Positions 44,001-56,219 of a stretch of DNA of 64,000 nt are shown here, piece by piece (the first letter of the stretch is position 1; the number at the start of each line of letters is the position of its first letter). The notes below the pieces were generated by a model. The model did not search any database and was not told where the DNA came from. It worked only from the letters and a program-made list of their open reading frames with translations. This DNA comes from Apophysomyces variabilis (lineage: Eukaryota > Mucoromycota > Mucoromycetes > Mucorales > Mucoraceae), in the NCBI GenBank assembly GCA_002749535.1, contig MZZL01000395.1, positions 368,543 through 432,542 on the forward strand, written 5' to 3'. A program made the position numbers and the translations under genes.

Positions 44001-47000
44001 ATTAGGAATGCGACATTATTTGGCTTGGTTTCGTCAAACCCTCAGCAGTGGGATCAGCTGCTCGAGGCGGATAGCGTCAACTTTTCCTTGGAAAAAGATG
44101 TGGATTTCGAAACTGGCAATCTTTTGAAGACTTACCAGTTAGCATCGTCTAAGCTATACGTGAGAAGCCCATATCAGTTTGTATTTGCCGAGATCATAGA
44201 CAACTTGCTCAATTTGACGAAATGCGTCAAAGCTCTTTATCCGCGTCTCACGAAAGCTATGGCGTTTACGTACTTTGGACCTACCGCTAAAAACACACCT
44301 CTTTCCCTTCCGCATATACGACTGGTCTTTGACACGGTTGAGATTCAAATCGAAGATGATCCATTCGAAGCACGTCTACGTTTAATTTGGAGAACTGGTC
44401 TCAAAGAACAGACAAACCGCAATGCGTTACAAGAAGCATTCGAAGCAAAGGCGCAGACAGTGATGCAAGCACCAGTTAGCGGAATGGTCGATCAGAAAAG
44501 AAAAGAACGAGTTTATGGCGGGCAAAGCAAAGCAAAGGCATCATTATCAGGTGTAGATACGCAGGTGAACGAGGCGTGGCAGCGTTTACAAGAGCACAAC
44601 TCCAATTCATGGATCAAACATATCCGGCTGGCTATCCAGAAAGAAACGACTGCTTATGAACAGCTCAGATTGTCAGAATATCGAGAAACATGCTTTTCAG
44701 AACAGTTGGACGAAAGCTATTCCAGAAATGATGAAGACACGATTGCAGATTTGTTTCGTATTGATATTATACCATTGCCTCGTTATCCGCCTTTGCTGAA
44801 TGGCACCATGTTGAATCTTTCGATAGATGTCCATCAACCAGGTTTTTCGCTAGAGGAAACGCGACAGTTTGTGCATAATATCGGTAAGGGAATTCCATTG
44901 GATACCGATTTTTCGCTTTTGGCACCTTTTCATATGAAGTGGAATGTGGGCGAAACATGGGTGCAAGTGCGCGATTATCCGCTTCCTGCTTTACATATTC
45001 CGCGTTCAGAAAATGGCGCAGCTTGGACTCTTTCTGGCGATTATGTCTTTGGCGACGAATTAGGTAGCCTGGATGCCACGCGCGGTATTGCAGTTCCCAT
45101 CCTAGCAGAGCCTGGCATGGAATACTTCGTCGAAATAGCACGAACGAGCTCACCGCCAAAGTTTTATTCGATTGTGGACATTAAAGTGCATACTCAGCGA
45201 ATGTCCCGAATATGTTGGTCCAACTCCTACCAACCAGCAATACAAGATATATCTCGGACATTTGAAAATATAACAAAGCCGCCCGTGGATCCTTCACCCA
45301 AGGTTGGATTTTGGGACAAGATTCGACTCATGATCCATACACGTACAAAAATTTCATTTATTGGAGGCGGCGATTTCGCGTTTGTTATGAAGGGAAGACG
45401 TGATCCTTACGATATGAACGATCATGCATTTGGCTTGGCCAAGGTGTGGAGCGGAGGCGTGGAATGGTTGCTAGGGCATGATAATCCTCAAGGGGAGTTT
45501 TTGCAGATTATCAGTGGTGATTATGCTTTTGGCGTACCCGATCTTGTTTATGGTGGGTACACTGCACCTCATCTTTTGCCAACCGAATCGGTAACCGGGC
45601 CGAATACCGAAGTGGATGTCGAATTGGAACGGAAGCGACGGTTTGCTAAGGTTGCACTTAAACTTTCTGGAGGAATTCGCATGGGCGTTGGATGTCACTT
45701 AGAACGTGTTTGTGCATCCGACTGTGACAAGTGCTACGACAAACCCTTGGAACACAAATGTCGGTTCCTGCATTTTATGCCGCATTATGAAGTAAAGTTT
45801 AAAACTCCACAAGCTGTTGCACGCATGGGCGATCAAAGCAAGGTAAAAACACACGGAATGACATTTGTTATGGACTTTTTTATTTATTTCCTTTTATAGA
45901 ATTATGATGCATATGCTGGCTTTCGGTCTGATTTCATTCATCTTTCGATTAGTATTGTCAAGCTTTCCGCAGGGCAATGTGACAAAGTGAACATTGAAAG
46001 TGCAGCCATGAATTCCATGCATTTTAGCCCTGGCTTCTTCGAACACTTTGTCTCTTGGTTCAGGCTATTCGGTGGTGCTATGAGCTATCCTGTACGCAAT
46101 GGAACACTGTTCCCCAAGACAGATCCTCGACCGGTAAAGAAATTCGGAAAACACATGAGCACCATGAAGTACAAGGTCATGGTTAGCCCGTTGATCATCG
46201 GACATTTTTACAAAGATGAGAATACTGCGGTTTCTGAGACGCATACCGACGACCTTGGCGATTCCGTGGGCCTTAAAGCTCTTGTTGGCGCGTTCAGTGT
46301 CGATATCCACCAGCGTAGGGAATTCTCGAATGTATCAGACCATAAATTGGATCAGAAGCGGCTCAAGGCGAATTGGCCGATACACGAGGCTGAAGTACAA
46401 ATTCGAAACGTCGACATCAGGGCCGTTCGTGCTAGATACGCCGGTGCCTCTACCGAAACGAGCGAAGTGGAACCTCCAGCAAGATCGGTTGACACGGCTA
46501 GTTTCGACAGTGCGTATAGCGACCCCGATCTAATGGATGGATTAGACCGCAGGCCTGTAGATGACACTGAGTTATCAGATTGGGTTGATCAGGATGATTT
46601 TGTGGAATTGCATGTTTGTACTCCTCTAGATATCGTTCCTAAAGTGCAAGTTTTACCCTTTGCATTTTCGCCTTGTATCTATTACCTCAAGCAAACCAAC
46701 CGCGACGATGTGGATGCACACCGCTACTTGAGAGAAACACATGATTGCATTCTAGGGACGGCAGTAGGTGAGTGTTCAGGCGATGCTTATGTGCAGGTTT
46801 TGTTTCTGACTGTCGATATTTTAGATACCCGTCGGATGCAAATGGGATTGTTGCAAGAACGCAGTGATAATATTGATATTCAGATCCGCAAACATCAAGC
46901 ACGTTTGCATAGTGTAGAATCCAGATTATCAGGACGGGCTGACGATAAAGACCTGTTGCAGGAGGTATGTTCTAAAGGACAAAATGATAGAAACTCAAGT

Positions 47001-50000
47001 ATATCTGGTGCATTTTTGGTTTATAGTCACGAACCATTGTCGAGAAAACGGAAATACTATTTGAAAAGCGAAACCTTCTACAACGTTATTTGAAAGAATT
47101 ATCAACGCAAAATATGCCAAATGTCGCTGAGGGAAACTGGGCTAAAAACACATCCTATTCAGACTCAACTATCTTTGGTGAAGACTCCTTGGCACGATGG
47201 GAAGAATTAATGGGTCATTTCAAACAACGTTATATTGTTCATAACCCGCAGATTCTCTGGAATAATTCGATCCGTAACATCATTTACCATTTCCTCGACT
47301 TACAAGCTCATAAGCGAGTGTTGTCATATTACATGTCTGCGCGTGCTGTAAAATTCTTGCGCGATCTTACCGAGAATGCTCGGCAACAAGGTCGTCCCAA
47401 CGCTTTCAGCAATGGACAACTTGGTCCCGACGAAAACGAAAGATGTATTGACAGCCGTATGACGGAAGAATTGATCGAAAAGCTATTGTCCGAGCAAGGC
47501 ACAAATCTGTATGCTCCGAATGAAACAGAGGATGTGAGAATTGATAGTAATAGCGGGAAAAGCGTAGAGATGTCCAGCACCAACCATGTAAATGATCCTG
47601 ATGATCAGAAAGAAAGCATACCGGAAGGCTACAGCATGAAGAGCAGTTACCTGATCGATCTTTTAAATCCTCAGATAAATTTACAAAGCGATGCCAATCC
47701 GGACAGCCTTGTTCTAATGCACAACGAGCGTATGCAAGTCAAAGGCTTCAACATTATTGACACGAGTGAGCCAGATGCGGAGACAGAGTTGGTAAAGAAC
47801 CGAACTATTGTAAGCATCGAGAATGCGCAATTCTTTGTGGCCAAAAAGGAACAATTCGACAGTGTCGATCTGTTACTGGACAACCATTATGGTGCAAAGG
47901 AAAATGAGCATTGGCTAGCATGGATCCCGCCAGAAATGCTGATCAACTACGTTAAGCGCTCCGATAAGTTCCAACGTGTCGGAAACCGATTGGCGGCGAC
48001 TATCCAGTACGACAAATACAATCCACTTCGAATTAAAGCTGGCACTTCCTCGGCATCGTTTGCAAAGATTCATCCATTTGAAGACCGTTGTGATTCTGTA
48101 CATCTCAACTTTCCAAGACTTGCGCTGGCGGCCAATTCATTACAGTACAACGCTATCTATGAAGTTGTGGTCGATCTGTTGCTTTACAAAGAACCGGCAA
48201 AGAGAGAACGGCTGTCCCGTCTACGCGAGATCATGATGGCGGCTGACAGAGGCAGCTTGTATGACACGACGGAAAAGATTGTTGAGCTACAAGACAGAGT
48301 GCGACGTCTTACGGATGCTCGTGATCGTTATCGAGAAAATGCAAGTGTACTCGACAAACGGCAGATTGACGAATATAAATCTATTCGAGCAGCGCTCTTT
48401 GAGTCTCGTGAGGAACTCTACCTAGGTATGGAGGCGATCAAACTCACGCAGAGCAATCAGCGAAAGGGGGATCACGAACCAAAGACAACCTTGAAATTTG
48501 TGTTCTCTGCGGAGAAGCTAGTGTGGGAGATGCTGGCCGATCAGGACACACCTTTATGCGAGTGGAACCTAACGAACACAAACTTTATACTCGTCAGTAA
48601 GGAAGACCATTCCAGCAGTAATACGGTAGAGATCGAACAGTTGCATGTTAAGAACACCACTTCGTCCCCTGCGTTTGCTGATGTGCTAGGACCGTATATT
48701 GATAACCGCAAGGTCCCTGACTTTTCACGACACAAGATGCTGCGTTGCTACCTCGTTTCTCTTGCGCCAGTTGGTGGTATACCCGTTATCCAGCATCTAG
48801 AGATCAATTTGTTCCCATTGAAGTTGCAGATGACATATGACTTTGGCAAGGCGCTGGCAAGCTACTTTTTCCCAGCTGAGCGGCGACAGAAGCAGACAGA
48901 GACAGGCACGACACTTTCCAGTTCAGTAACTGCACCTGCTATTTCCATATCGGAAGCAGATAGTTCTGAATTTCACCGAAGTGCATCATCGAATCTGCTG
49001 CTAGAGAACAGAGGAATAGATGGAGAAATGTCGAATAGTCGATGCGCTTCATTTTCCAATGGAAACCATTCTCGATCGACAGCGACAGACAGTAACAAAT
49101 CCTCCGACGGATCCAGTCGTGATGCCAACGACTTGGATGTTCTTCCCGAATCAGGCTATGCCACTTCCCCGTCCAGTTCAGGAAGGAAGGGTTTAAAGCA
49201 TGCTAGACACAAGTTACTCGCAAGAAGATCAGCAACTGACGATTTAACCGTGATGAAGAAAAGAGCATCTAGAAATCAGGCCTATATTTTGGTAAAGATA
49301 CCCGGCGTCAAACATTGCCTCAGTTACCAGGTAAATGGAATGATAGCTACATATTAAGCATAACTAACAAACGAAAAAAGGGTCCCAAAGAGAAGAATAT
49401 CGAAGATTTGCGCGAGTTTGTGTTCCAGCAGCCAAATCTCGAATATCGCAATAAGACATGGTCATGGTATGAGCTAATATCAAACGTCAAAAAAGGTCAG
49501 TTCTAGGAATTGGGGACACAGTATGATATTGATATTGGGCAATAGACTTTATGCGCGCTGCATTATTACATAACAGCACTGCATTAATTAAAGAGAAACT
49601 CATGATCCGAAGACATCCTCGCGAAAACACGAACCCAAAACTGGTTGAATCTACCTTGACGACACATAGTGGTATTCAATTTCCTGAAGATATAGCATTC
49701 CAGGATCATGGAAGATATGACCTGGATGATCTATCAGAAATGACCGAGAGTTCAAAGGATGACGAAGAGGATCTGGAAAAGGATGCAGTCTCCCTCCATT
49801 CTGCTAATTCACAGGAAAATTGGGAGCAAGAAACAAGTTCAGACACAACAGCAACAACAACAACGAAATCATCCCGTCATCTTCTTCCGTGGTCACGACG
49901 GTAATCAAGAAAAAACAGGAGATCTAATAAGTTGTACTCATTTTTGGATTCTAGATTTAAAAAGTCAAAACCACAACCCATCGAGAGCGATCCTACTGTT

Positions 50001-50273
50001 CCCGACTATGATACCCGTTCACCGCATCGAAATAGCTTTGGCAGCACCGATGGCCCTGCTCTATTAGGCATGTCGGCTAATACTGCTATTGCTACGGGCA
50101 CGCCACCCCCTGATGAAGATATCGCCGCGAAAGGAAGGATGTTGCTAGGAAAATACTACAACGCACCTGCCACGCAGACTTATTCAAAATCTAAAGGAAA
50201 AGTAACTAATACCAAGACTAACAAAGCAGTCAGCATTAAAAGTTTCGGAAGTGGAGGAAGAGCAGGAGCATAG
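41040..50273 (+). CDS. Bridge-like lipid transfer protein, BLTP2/Fmp27/Hobbit family
   Basis: A giant 2967-residue protein from seven exons (41040-45842, 45900-46767, 46825-46964, 47027-49330, 49381-49495, 49546-49900, 49955-50273), total 8904 nt and in frame. These proteins form rod-like hydrophobic grooves that move lipids between the ER and plasma membrane. An N-terminal membrane anchor (about residues 9-27, YAVVLLLLLGAHYLFHWIL) is followed by the family's opening FSISDIHYRG..YDVWSIAVGKLKMRL. Beta-rich repeats come next, then a coiled segment (LQERSDNIDIQIRKHQARL). The signature YLVSLAPVGGIPVIQHLEIN lies at about residues 2511-2530, and FPLKLQMTYDF follows. The end has KTWSWYELISNVKKDFMRAALL and a disordered C-terminus. 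The APVGGIPV motif separates it from Csf1/BLTP1 and VPS13 proteins. It was identified by motifs, not alignment, but the combination is distinctive. Confidence 0.9.
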
Positions 50274-50275
50274 AA

Positions 50276-50916
50276 GCAAAACGAGAAAAGAAAAGCCTTT
50301 TATCTCTTTCTTCCCTGGAAATACGCAACATCAATTTTAAGAAAACCATCCCATCAACTGTACATATATAATTGTTACAAATACAATAAAAATCTGGTTT
50401 CATTTATGCTTAGGAGCACCGAAAGGAAGTAGAGAATGAACCAAGCGTGTAGGAGACTTGCAGGTCCTGTCATTATATGTAGCTCGGCAAGCTAAAGTGC
50501 TACTTTGGCATATGGTCATCTGTGTACCTGTTCAAGGGCTTTTGAGTTTTGAAGGTATTCTAGATAAGGGCATTAAGTTTGTACACGGGAATGCTACCGT
50601 CTATATATAGAAACGTTGTGCTTAAGTTTGATTACCTGAAAATTTTTGCCTCCTTTTCTCACTGATACTTTTGTATTGCGGAGCCGCGAATCCTCTGATA
50701 TCCTCCGTTTGGATATTCAACCTTTGTATATAAACTATACGCAGACATTACTTTTCTATTATAGGAATAGATGAGCAAAACGAGTACTATGTTTATCTTG
50801 TGTACTGGTAGCATAAGCTGTTCGTTTGTGTTATACACTTATTACACGCAGGAGGATCTTCCCTTGCAAACATAATGCGACTGTAGATATTGGTTCTTAC
50901 GAATTTAATTCTTGCG
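50276..50916. other. Intergenic upstream of the HET-like array
   Basis: Contains the 3' end of the lipid-transfer gene. From about 50690 it is recognisably related to the region 54290-54540 upstream of the third HET-like copy (shared words such as TTGTGTACTG, TTATACACTT, TTCTTACGAATT), but diverged. Confidence 0.5.
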
Positions 50917-51060
50917 CTTGAATGAATCATGGACTAAAATCTAAGAAGGTTTGGTGCTACCACTAATAATATAAGAACTAAGCCAACACGAACTTTACTA
51001 TATATTGAACTTCATTTGTGGCTCTGTTAGCACCACTGTTGTTCCTATCTATTTTGGACA
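50917..51060 (+). promoter_or_regulatory. Conserved promoter module of HET-like copy 1
   Basis: This block, from CTTGAATGAATCATGG to the start codon, is repeated without visible change before copies 2 (52198-52332, start hidden by Ns) and 3 (54541-54684). It has a TATATA at 50999-51004, 57 bases before the ATG, a plausible TATA box. Flanking DNA further upstream is diverged. Confidence 0.7.
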
Positions 51061-51427
51061 ATGAGTGAGATTGTACTTCTGGAAACCGGATCCGAGTTTA
51101 ACAACATCAAGTGCATATCTATACCGTTTGATGGCAGTGTTCCTGAATATTACGCAATTTCGTATCGATGGGGAGTCCATGCTGAATGGAAAGCACAAAC
51201 CCCGAATTATGTGGCATCTATCACCTCGGTATCTCAGGGTAATCTCATCAAGTTGTGCGAGTTATACCGGAGTAAGATACGTTACCTATGGATTGATGTT
51301 GTATGTATCAACCAAGCGGATAAATTCCACCGGAAAATGGCCATCAAAAACATGGACAGCATATATCGTCGAGCGAAAAGGATCATAGCCGTGCCCGACC
51401 TTTGCTATTGTGACCAAAATCCCCATC
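51061..51427 (+). CDS. HET-like protein copy 1 (truncated by assembly gap)
   Basis: The first 122 codons of a HET-domain-like protein run into the N gap at 51428. The sequence is identical to copy 2 over everything visible, from the promoter to the gap edge (50926-51427 versus 52198-52699). It carries YAISYRWG and YLWIDVVCINQ. It may be a true tandem paralogue or the same locus assembled twice, because the gap is flanked by the same ~500 bp on both sides. The product cannot be completed from this sequence. Confidence 0.55.
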
Positions 51428-52197
51428 NNNNNNNNNNNNNNNNNNNNNNNNNNNNNNNNNNNNNNNNNNNNNNNNNNNNNNNNNNNNNNNNNNNNNNNNN
51501 NNNNNNNNNNNNNNNNNNNNNNNNNNNNNNNNNNNNNNNNNNNNNNNNNNNNNNNNNNNNNNNNNNNNNNNNNNNNNNNNNNNNNNNNNNNNNNNNNNNN
51601 NNNNNNNNNNNNNNNNNNNNNNNNNNNNNNNNNNNNNNNNNNNNNNNNNNNNNNNNNNNNNNNNNNNNNNNNNNNNNNNNNNNNNNNNNNNNNNNNNNNN
51701 NNNNNNNNNNNNNNNNNNNNNNNNNNNNNNNNNNNNNNNNNNNNNNNNNNNNNNNNNNNNNNNNNNNNNNNNNNNNNNNNNNNNNNNNNNNNNNNNNNNN
51801 NNNNNNNNNNNNNNNNNNNNNNNNNNNNNNNNNNNNNNNNNNNNNNNNNNNNNNNNNNNNNNNNNNNNNNNNNNNNNNNNNNNNNNNNNNNNNNNNNNNN
51901 NNNNNNNNNNNNNNNNNNNNNNNNNNNNNNNNNNNNNNNNNNNNNNNNNNNNNNNNNNNNNNNNNNNNNNNNNNNNNNNNNNNNNNNNNNNNNNNNNNNN
52001 NNNNNNNNNNNNNNNNNNNNNNNNNNNNNNNNNNNNNNNNNNNNNNNNNNNNNNNNNNNNNNNNNNNNNNNNNNNNNNNNNNNNNNNNNNNNNNNNNNNN
52101 NNNNNNNNNNNNNNNNNNNNNNNNNNNNNNNNNNNNNNNNNNNNNNNNNNNNNNNNNNNNNNNNNNNNNNNNNNNNNNNNNNNNNNNNNNNNNNNNN
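51428..52197. other. Assembly gap (770 Ns)
   Basis: A run of undetermined bases inside the HET-like array. The ~500 bp on its left and right sides are identical, so its size and even its existence as unique sequence are doubtful. Confidence 0.98.
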
Positions 52198-52332
52198 ATC
52201 ATGGACTAAAATCTAAGAAGGTTTGGTGCTACCACTAATAATATAAGAACTAAGCCAACACGAACTTTACTATATATTGAACTTCATTTGTGGCTCTGTT
52301 AGCACCACTGTTGTTCCTATCTATTTTGGACA
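52198..52332 (+). promoter_or_regulatory. Conserved promoter module of HET-like copy 2
   Basis: Visible part of the module described for copy 1, with the TATATA at 52271-52276. Identical to the other two modules over all bases compared. Confidence 0.7.
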
Positions 52333-53589
52333 ATGAGTGAGATTGTACTTCTGGAAACCGGATCCGAGTTTAACAACATCAAGTGCATATCTATACCGTT
52401 TGATGGCAGTGTTCCTGAATATTACGCAATTTCGTATCGATGGGGAGTCCATGCTGAATGGAAAGCACAAACCCCGAATTATGTGGCATCTATCACCTCG
52501 GTATCTCAGGGTAATCTCATCAAGTTGTGCGAGTTATACCGGAGTAAGATACGTTACCTATGGATTGATGTTGTATGTATCAACCAAGCGGATAAATTCC
52601 ACCGGAAAATGGCCATCAAAAACATGGACAGCATATATCGTCGAGCGAAAAGGATCATAGCCGTGCCCGACCTTTGCTATTGTGACCAAAATCCCCATCC
52701 AATTCAGCTTGTTAAAGAGGAAATCCTTTGTGCGGCCAAAAATATATGGAGTAGACAAATGGAATTCTACCCTTATGGTTATCGAAAGGACCTCGGAGAA
52801 GACCATGAAGATTTATTGTCATCAAAAGGCGCCATATTTATCTATCAGATTGTCCGGGATTGGGCATCTAGATGTTGGGTAATAAGTGAACGTACTATTG
52901 GCGTGAACGGAAAGAAGATGGATATGATCATTATAAACGCAAACGTAGATATTCCTTACCTCCTATGCGAAAGCTTTTTTGGGATCGATTGGTATGGCAT
53001 TGTTTTTGGACGCGATCTCATCAACACCATCATTTATTGCAAGTCAACAAAGTACGTTGATCGTCTGTTCGCCATATTTCCGCACACCATCTATAAGGAC
53101 GTGGTGCCAAAGCTAGTGGAAGAAAATCGGACGATCGACAACATGCCGGATTTAAAGAAGACTTTGTTGGATATCTTCGATTGCAGTGATAAGCTATCAC
53201 TATTGTGCGTTCTAGTTAGAGACGGTGGCTATCAGCCAATATATTTATCGCTTGATATAAACAAGAGGCATCAGTCACATATGCTTCATTCGCCATTCTG
53301 TGCTGACATTCGGGCGGTGACACGGAATGGAAAACCCGCAGTGCTAGTCACAGGGCCCTATACCACTACACCTCTGAACTTTATCAAAGAACCCGTCCAA
53401 CCGGATATTGAATTCGATTCAGAACTATACATCGTTCTATACAACGCATCTTATGGGTATGGAGGGTGTAGACAAGATTGCCTTCGATGTCTTCGTTCCA
53501 ATGGCATTTGGGTGTTGCAGCCTATCGTAGTTCAATTGGGCGTATCGGATGAACTTTGCAAGGACGGTGAATTTGTGTTGCCTTTGTAA
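52333..53589 (+). CDS. HET-domain-like protein copy 2
   Basis: A 418-residue, single-exon protein resembling heterokaryon-incompatibility (HET) domain proteins of filamentous fungi, which trigger cell death on non-self recognition. The three HET blocks are visible: YYAISYRWG (30-38), YLWIDVVCINQAD (75-87) with the following HRKMAIKNMDSIYRRAKRIIAV, and RCWVISERTIG (180-190) in place of the usual R-x-W-x-x-Q-E. The C-terminal half is not a known domain to me. It contains a segment shared by all paralogues (STKYVDRLFAIFPHTIYKD) and ends with a GEFVLPL-type tail. Promoter and codons 1-102 match copy 3, then identity stops abruptly. No signal peptide or membrane segment. Whether it works in incompatibility is unknown in this lineage. 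Confidence 0.8.
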   Translation: MSEIVLLETGSEFNNIKCISIPFDGSVPEYYAISYRWGVHAEWKAQTPNYVASITSVSQGNLIKLCELYRSKIRYLWIDVVCINQADKFHRKMAIKNMDSIYRRAKRIIAVPDLCYCDQNPHPIQLVKEEILCAAKNIWSRQMEFYPYGYRKDLGEDHEDLLSSKGAIFIYQIVRDWASRCWVISERTIGVNGKKMDMIIINANVDIPYLLCESFFGIDWYGIVFGRDLINTIIYCKSTKYVDRLFAIFPHTIYKDVVPKLVEENRTIDNMPDLKKTLLDIFDCSDKLSLLCVLVRDGGYQPIYLSLDINKRHQSHMLHSPFCADIRAVTRNGKPAVLVTGPYTTTPLNFIKEPVQPDIEFDSELYIVLYNASYGYGGCRQDCLRCLRSNGIWVLQPIVVQLGVSDELCKDGEFVLPL

Positions 53590-54540
53590 CGTAACCTAAC
53601 CCTTCTAAATGCCGCGCCACTTGATTTTACGATAGCCCTGTGAGGCGCATACAGAGTTCAAAACGTTTCAAATACTCCAGCGTGATATCAATGCTCTTGA
53701 TAACTTCGGGACAAGGCCTTTTTCAGTCTAGATATCTTACAATTAGAATATTCTCCATCGACATGATATCAAAACTTCTCATCATATATAATAAAGGCTT
53801 TTTAATTAACTATCAAGGTTTTTATGTTAGTGAGACATTTTATAGGTAAGCTTTACGTTTTAACAAGATAGAAGGTGCTCGAAGGAAAAAGCGTGAAGGC
53901 CCTGTACAGCCATATTAGGCATTAGGTAGCATACTAAAACGCAGATAATCAATCATGACGTAGATCTTTTTACTCGACTGTTTCACCACTCAATGGCCCT
54001 TTCACAAGGATTTGCCCCATCGACAAGCGTTGTGGGAATACATGAAGCTTACAACAAGACAGAAAATAGGGATGCTACATGAAAAGAACTATAGAAGTTC
54101 ACATTCGCCAAATTCGCTCACATAGGGGCATTGGTTACAGTAATTAACCACCCGTTTAGAAGAACCAATAAAGTATACTATCTGTAGTGATTGACGGGGA
54201 GAAGGCATTTATTATACCCAAGCTGTTACCTTGTATGGATTTCAGGAGTTCAGAGCCCCCGTTTTGACGATTTTAGTTCGGACTGCAGCATACCTACCTA
54301 TAGCGAAAAAGGGAAACTTCTCATATCCTCCACTTCGATCTACAACTTCATAGATCCAAATGTATCCTGACAGTACTTTCTTATCACAGCAACAAATAAG
54401 CAAAAGCGAGTACAATGTCCATTTTGTGTACTGATAGCACGAGAAGTGTGTTTCTGTTATACACTTGCTACATGTATAATGACCTTCTGTCGTTAACATA
54501 ATGCTATGACAGATATCAGTTCTTACGAATTATTCTTGGA
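53590..54540. other. Intergenic spacer between HET-like copies 2 and 3
   Basis: About 950 bp without a gene. The right third is a diverged duplicate of the region upstream of copy 1, consistent with a tandem repeat unit of about 2.35 kb. Confidence 0.5.
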
Positions 54541-54684
54541 CTTGAATGAATCATGGACTAAAATCTAAGAAGGTTTGGTGCTACCACTAATAATATAAGA
54601 ACTAAGCCAACACGAACTTTACTATATATTGAACTTCATTTGTGGCTCTGTTAGCACCACTGTTGTTCCTATCTATTTTGGACA
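54541..54684 (+). promoter_or_regulatory. Conserved promoter module of HET-like copy 3
   Basis: Third occurrence of the module, with TATATA at 54623-54628. The left limit of identity with copy 1 is at CTTGAATGAATC; just upstream the two read GGA and GCG and diverge. Confidence 0.7.
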
Positions 54685-55944
54685 ATGAGTGAGATTGTAC
54701 TTCTGGAAACCGGATCCGAGTTTAACAACATCAAGTGCATATCTATACCGTTTGATGGCAGTGTTCCTGAATATTACGCAATTTCGTATCGATGGGGAGT
54801 CCATGCTGAATGGAAAGCACAAACCCCGAATTATGTGGCATCTATCACCTCGGTATCTCAGGGTAATCTCATCAAGTTGTGCGAGTTATACCGGAGTAAG
54901 ATACGTTACCTATGGATTGATGTTGTATGTATCAACCAAGCGGATAAATTCCACCGGAAAATGGCCATCAAAAACATGGACAGCATATATCGAAGAGCAA
55001 GCCGGATTATCGCAGTACCCGACCTCTGTTATTGCGATGGATACCCACGAATGGAAAGATTTTCTAGGAAAGATGTTAGAATGGCAGCCAAGGGAATAGC
55101 GCAGTATGAAACCGACTGGAAATATTTAAATCGTGCTGTAGACCGTAACCGGAAACGGCATCGTCTGTGGTCTTTGCTAGGCGCCAAATTTATCCGAAAG
55201 GTTATCGAAGAATGGGCATGTAGATGCTGGGTGGTCAGCGAGCGTACGATTGGTGTGAGACACAATAAGATGGACATGATGATTATAAGAGGCGAGACAA
55301 CGATACCTTATCTGCAGTGGAAACGCTACTTAAACATTGACTGGGATATTAACTTTGACCAAACGACTCTCATCAACACAATCATGGATTCCAAGTCAAC
55401 AAAGTACATCGATCGCCTATTTGCTATACTTCCACATACCAAGTACAAGGATGCAGTACGGACACTGATAGACGAGGACCGAACGATTGATACCATGAAA
55501 GACCTGAAATTGGCTTTGGTGGATATTCTGGACAGCGAGGGCAGAAAGATACTTTTGCCCTACTTATTTTCTGAACTCCATAGCTTTAATCACGTATCAC
55601 CAACCCTTATAAAGGAGGACAGACCGCAGTCATTGGTCATCGGCAATGCAATAGACATATGTTGCTGTGATATTGAGACTGTAATACATGATGGAAAACG
55701 TGCGCTGAGAATTTCTGGTCCTTGTGCTGTCCGTTTGAATCTGGATTTTTATCCCGAATTCACATCAGGTTTAGGTATCGAGTACGAATTGTTGCTCTCG
55801 GTCACTCGAACCTCGCTTGGAAGTGCATGGACAACTCTTAGGTGTGTTTGTTCAAATAGCACTTGGTTGCTTGACTGCGTAAGAAGCATATGGAATGGTC
55901 ATGAAACCGACTATGACAGACATGGAGAATTTATACTCTTCTAA
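54685..55944 (+). CDS. HET-domain-like protein copy 3
   Basis: A 419-residue, single-exon paralogue of copy 2. Nucleotides are identical to copy 2 from the promoter through 54992 (codons 1-102, ending SIYR). From there the coding sequence differs at many sites, although the protein still aligns: [48 protein letters not shown] end. In this copy the segment between the second and third HET blocks is unrelated at the DNA level (RMERFSRKDVRMAAKGIA). The pattern suggests a fixed 5' module attached to varying C-terminal modules. Same functional caveats as copy 2. Confidence 0.8.
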   Translation: MSEIVLLETGSEFNNIKCISIPFDGSVPEYYAISYRWGVHAEWKAQTPNYVASITSVSQGNLIKLCELYRSKIRYLWIDVVCINQADKFHRKMAIKNMDSIYRRASRIIAVPDLCYCDGYPRMERFSRKDVRMAAKGIAQYETDWKYLNRAVDRNRKRHRLWSLLGAKFIRKVIEEWACRCWVVSERTIGVRHNKMDMMIIRGETTIPYLQWKRYLNIDWDINFDQTTLINTIMDSKSTKYIDRLFAILPHTKYKDAVRTLIDEDRTIDTMKDLKLALVDILDSEGRKILLPYLFSELHSFNHVSPTLIKEDRPQSLVIGNAIDICCCDIETVIHDGKRALRISGPCAVRLNLDFYPEFTSGLGIEYELLLSVTRTSLGSAWTTLRCVCSNSTWLLDCVRSIWNGHETDYDRHGEFILF

Positions 55945-56219
55945 ATAAATTGACAATAGCTCTTCTGGGAGGACCTATAGACATTGTATTCATTGACAAT
56001 ATTATTCTGAGAAGGTCTTAATGTGTGCTCGCTCGTCATTGACTGATGGAGCTGTGGATCCAGAGATAGTCTGACCATCTTTCGGTTATCCGCTTGAGAG
56101 CACAATAGAAAATGCGTATCTGTATCCATACCGCTGTAGAAATCAGAGTAAGGCAAACGGTTCGTCGCTCATAATTCCCAATACGTGGAAAGAGAACATT
56201 GACATATCGTGTCATTGGA
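55945..56219. other. Intergenic spacer
   Basis: Short gene-free region between copy 3 and the following HET-like relic. Confidence 0.4.

Noticed and set aside
51405..52216. Long frames spanning the N gap
   Set aside because: They consist of undetermined bases and have no meaning.
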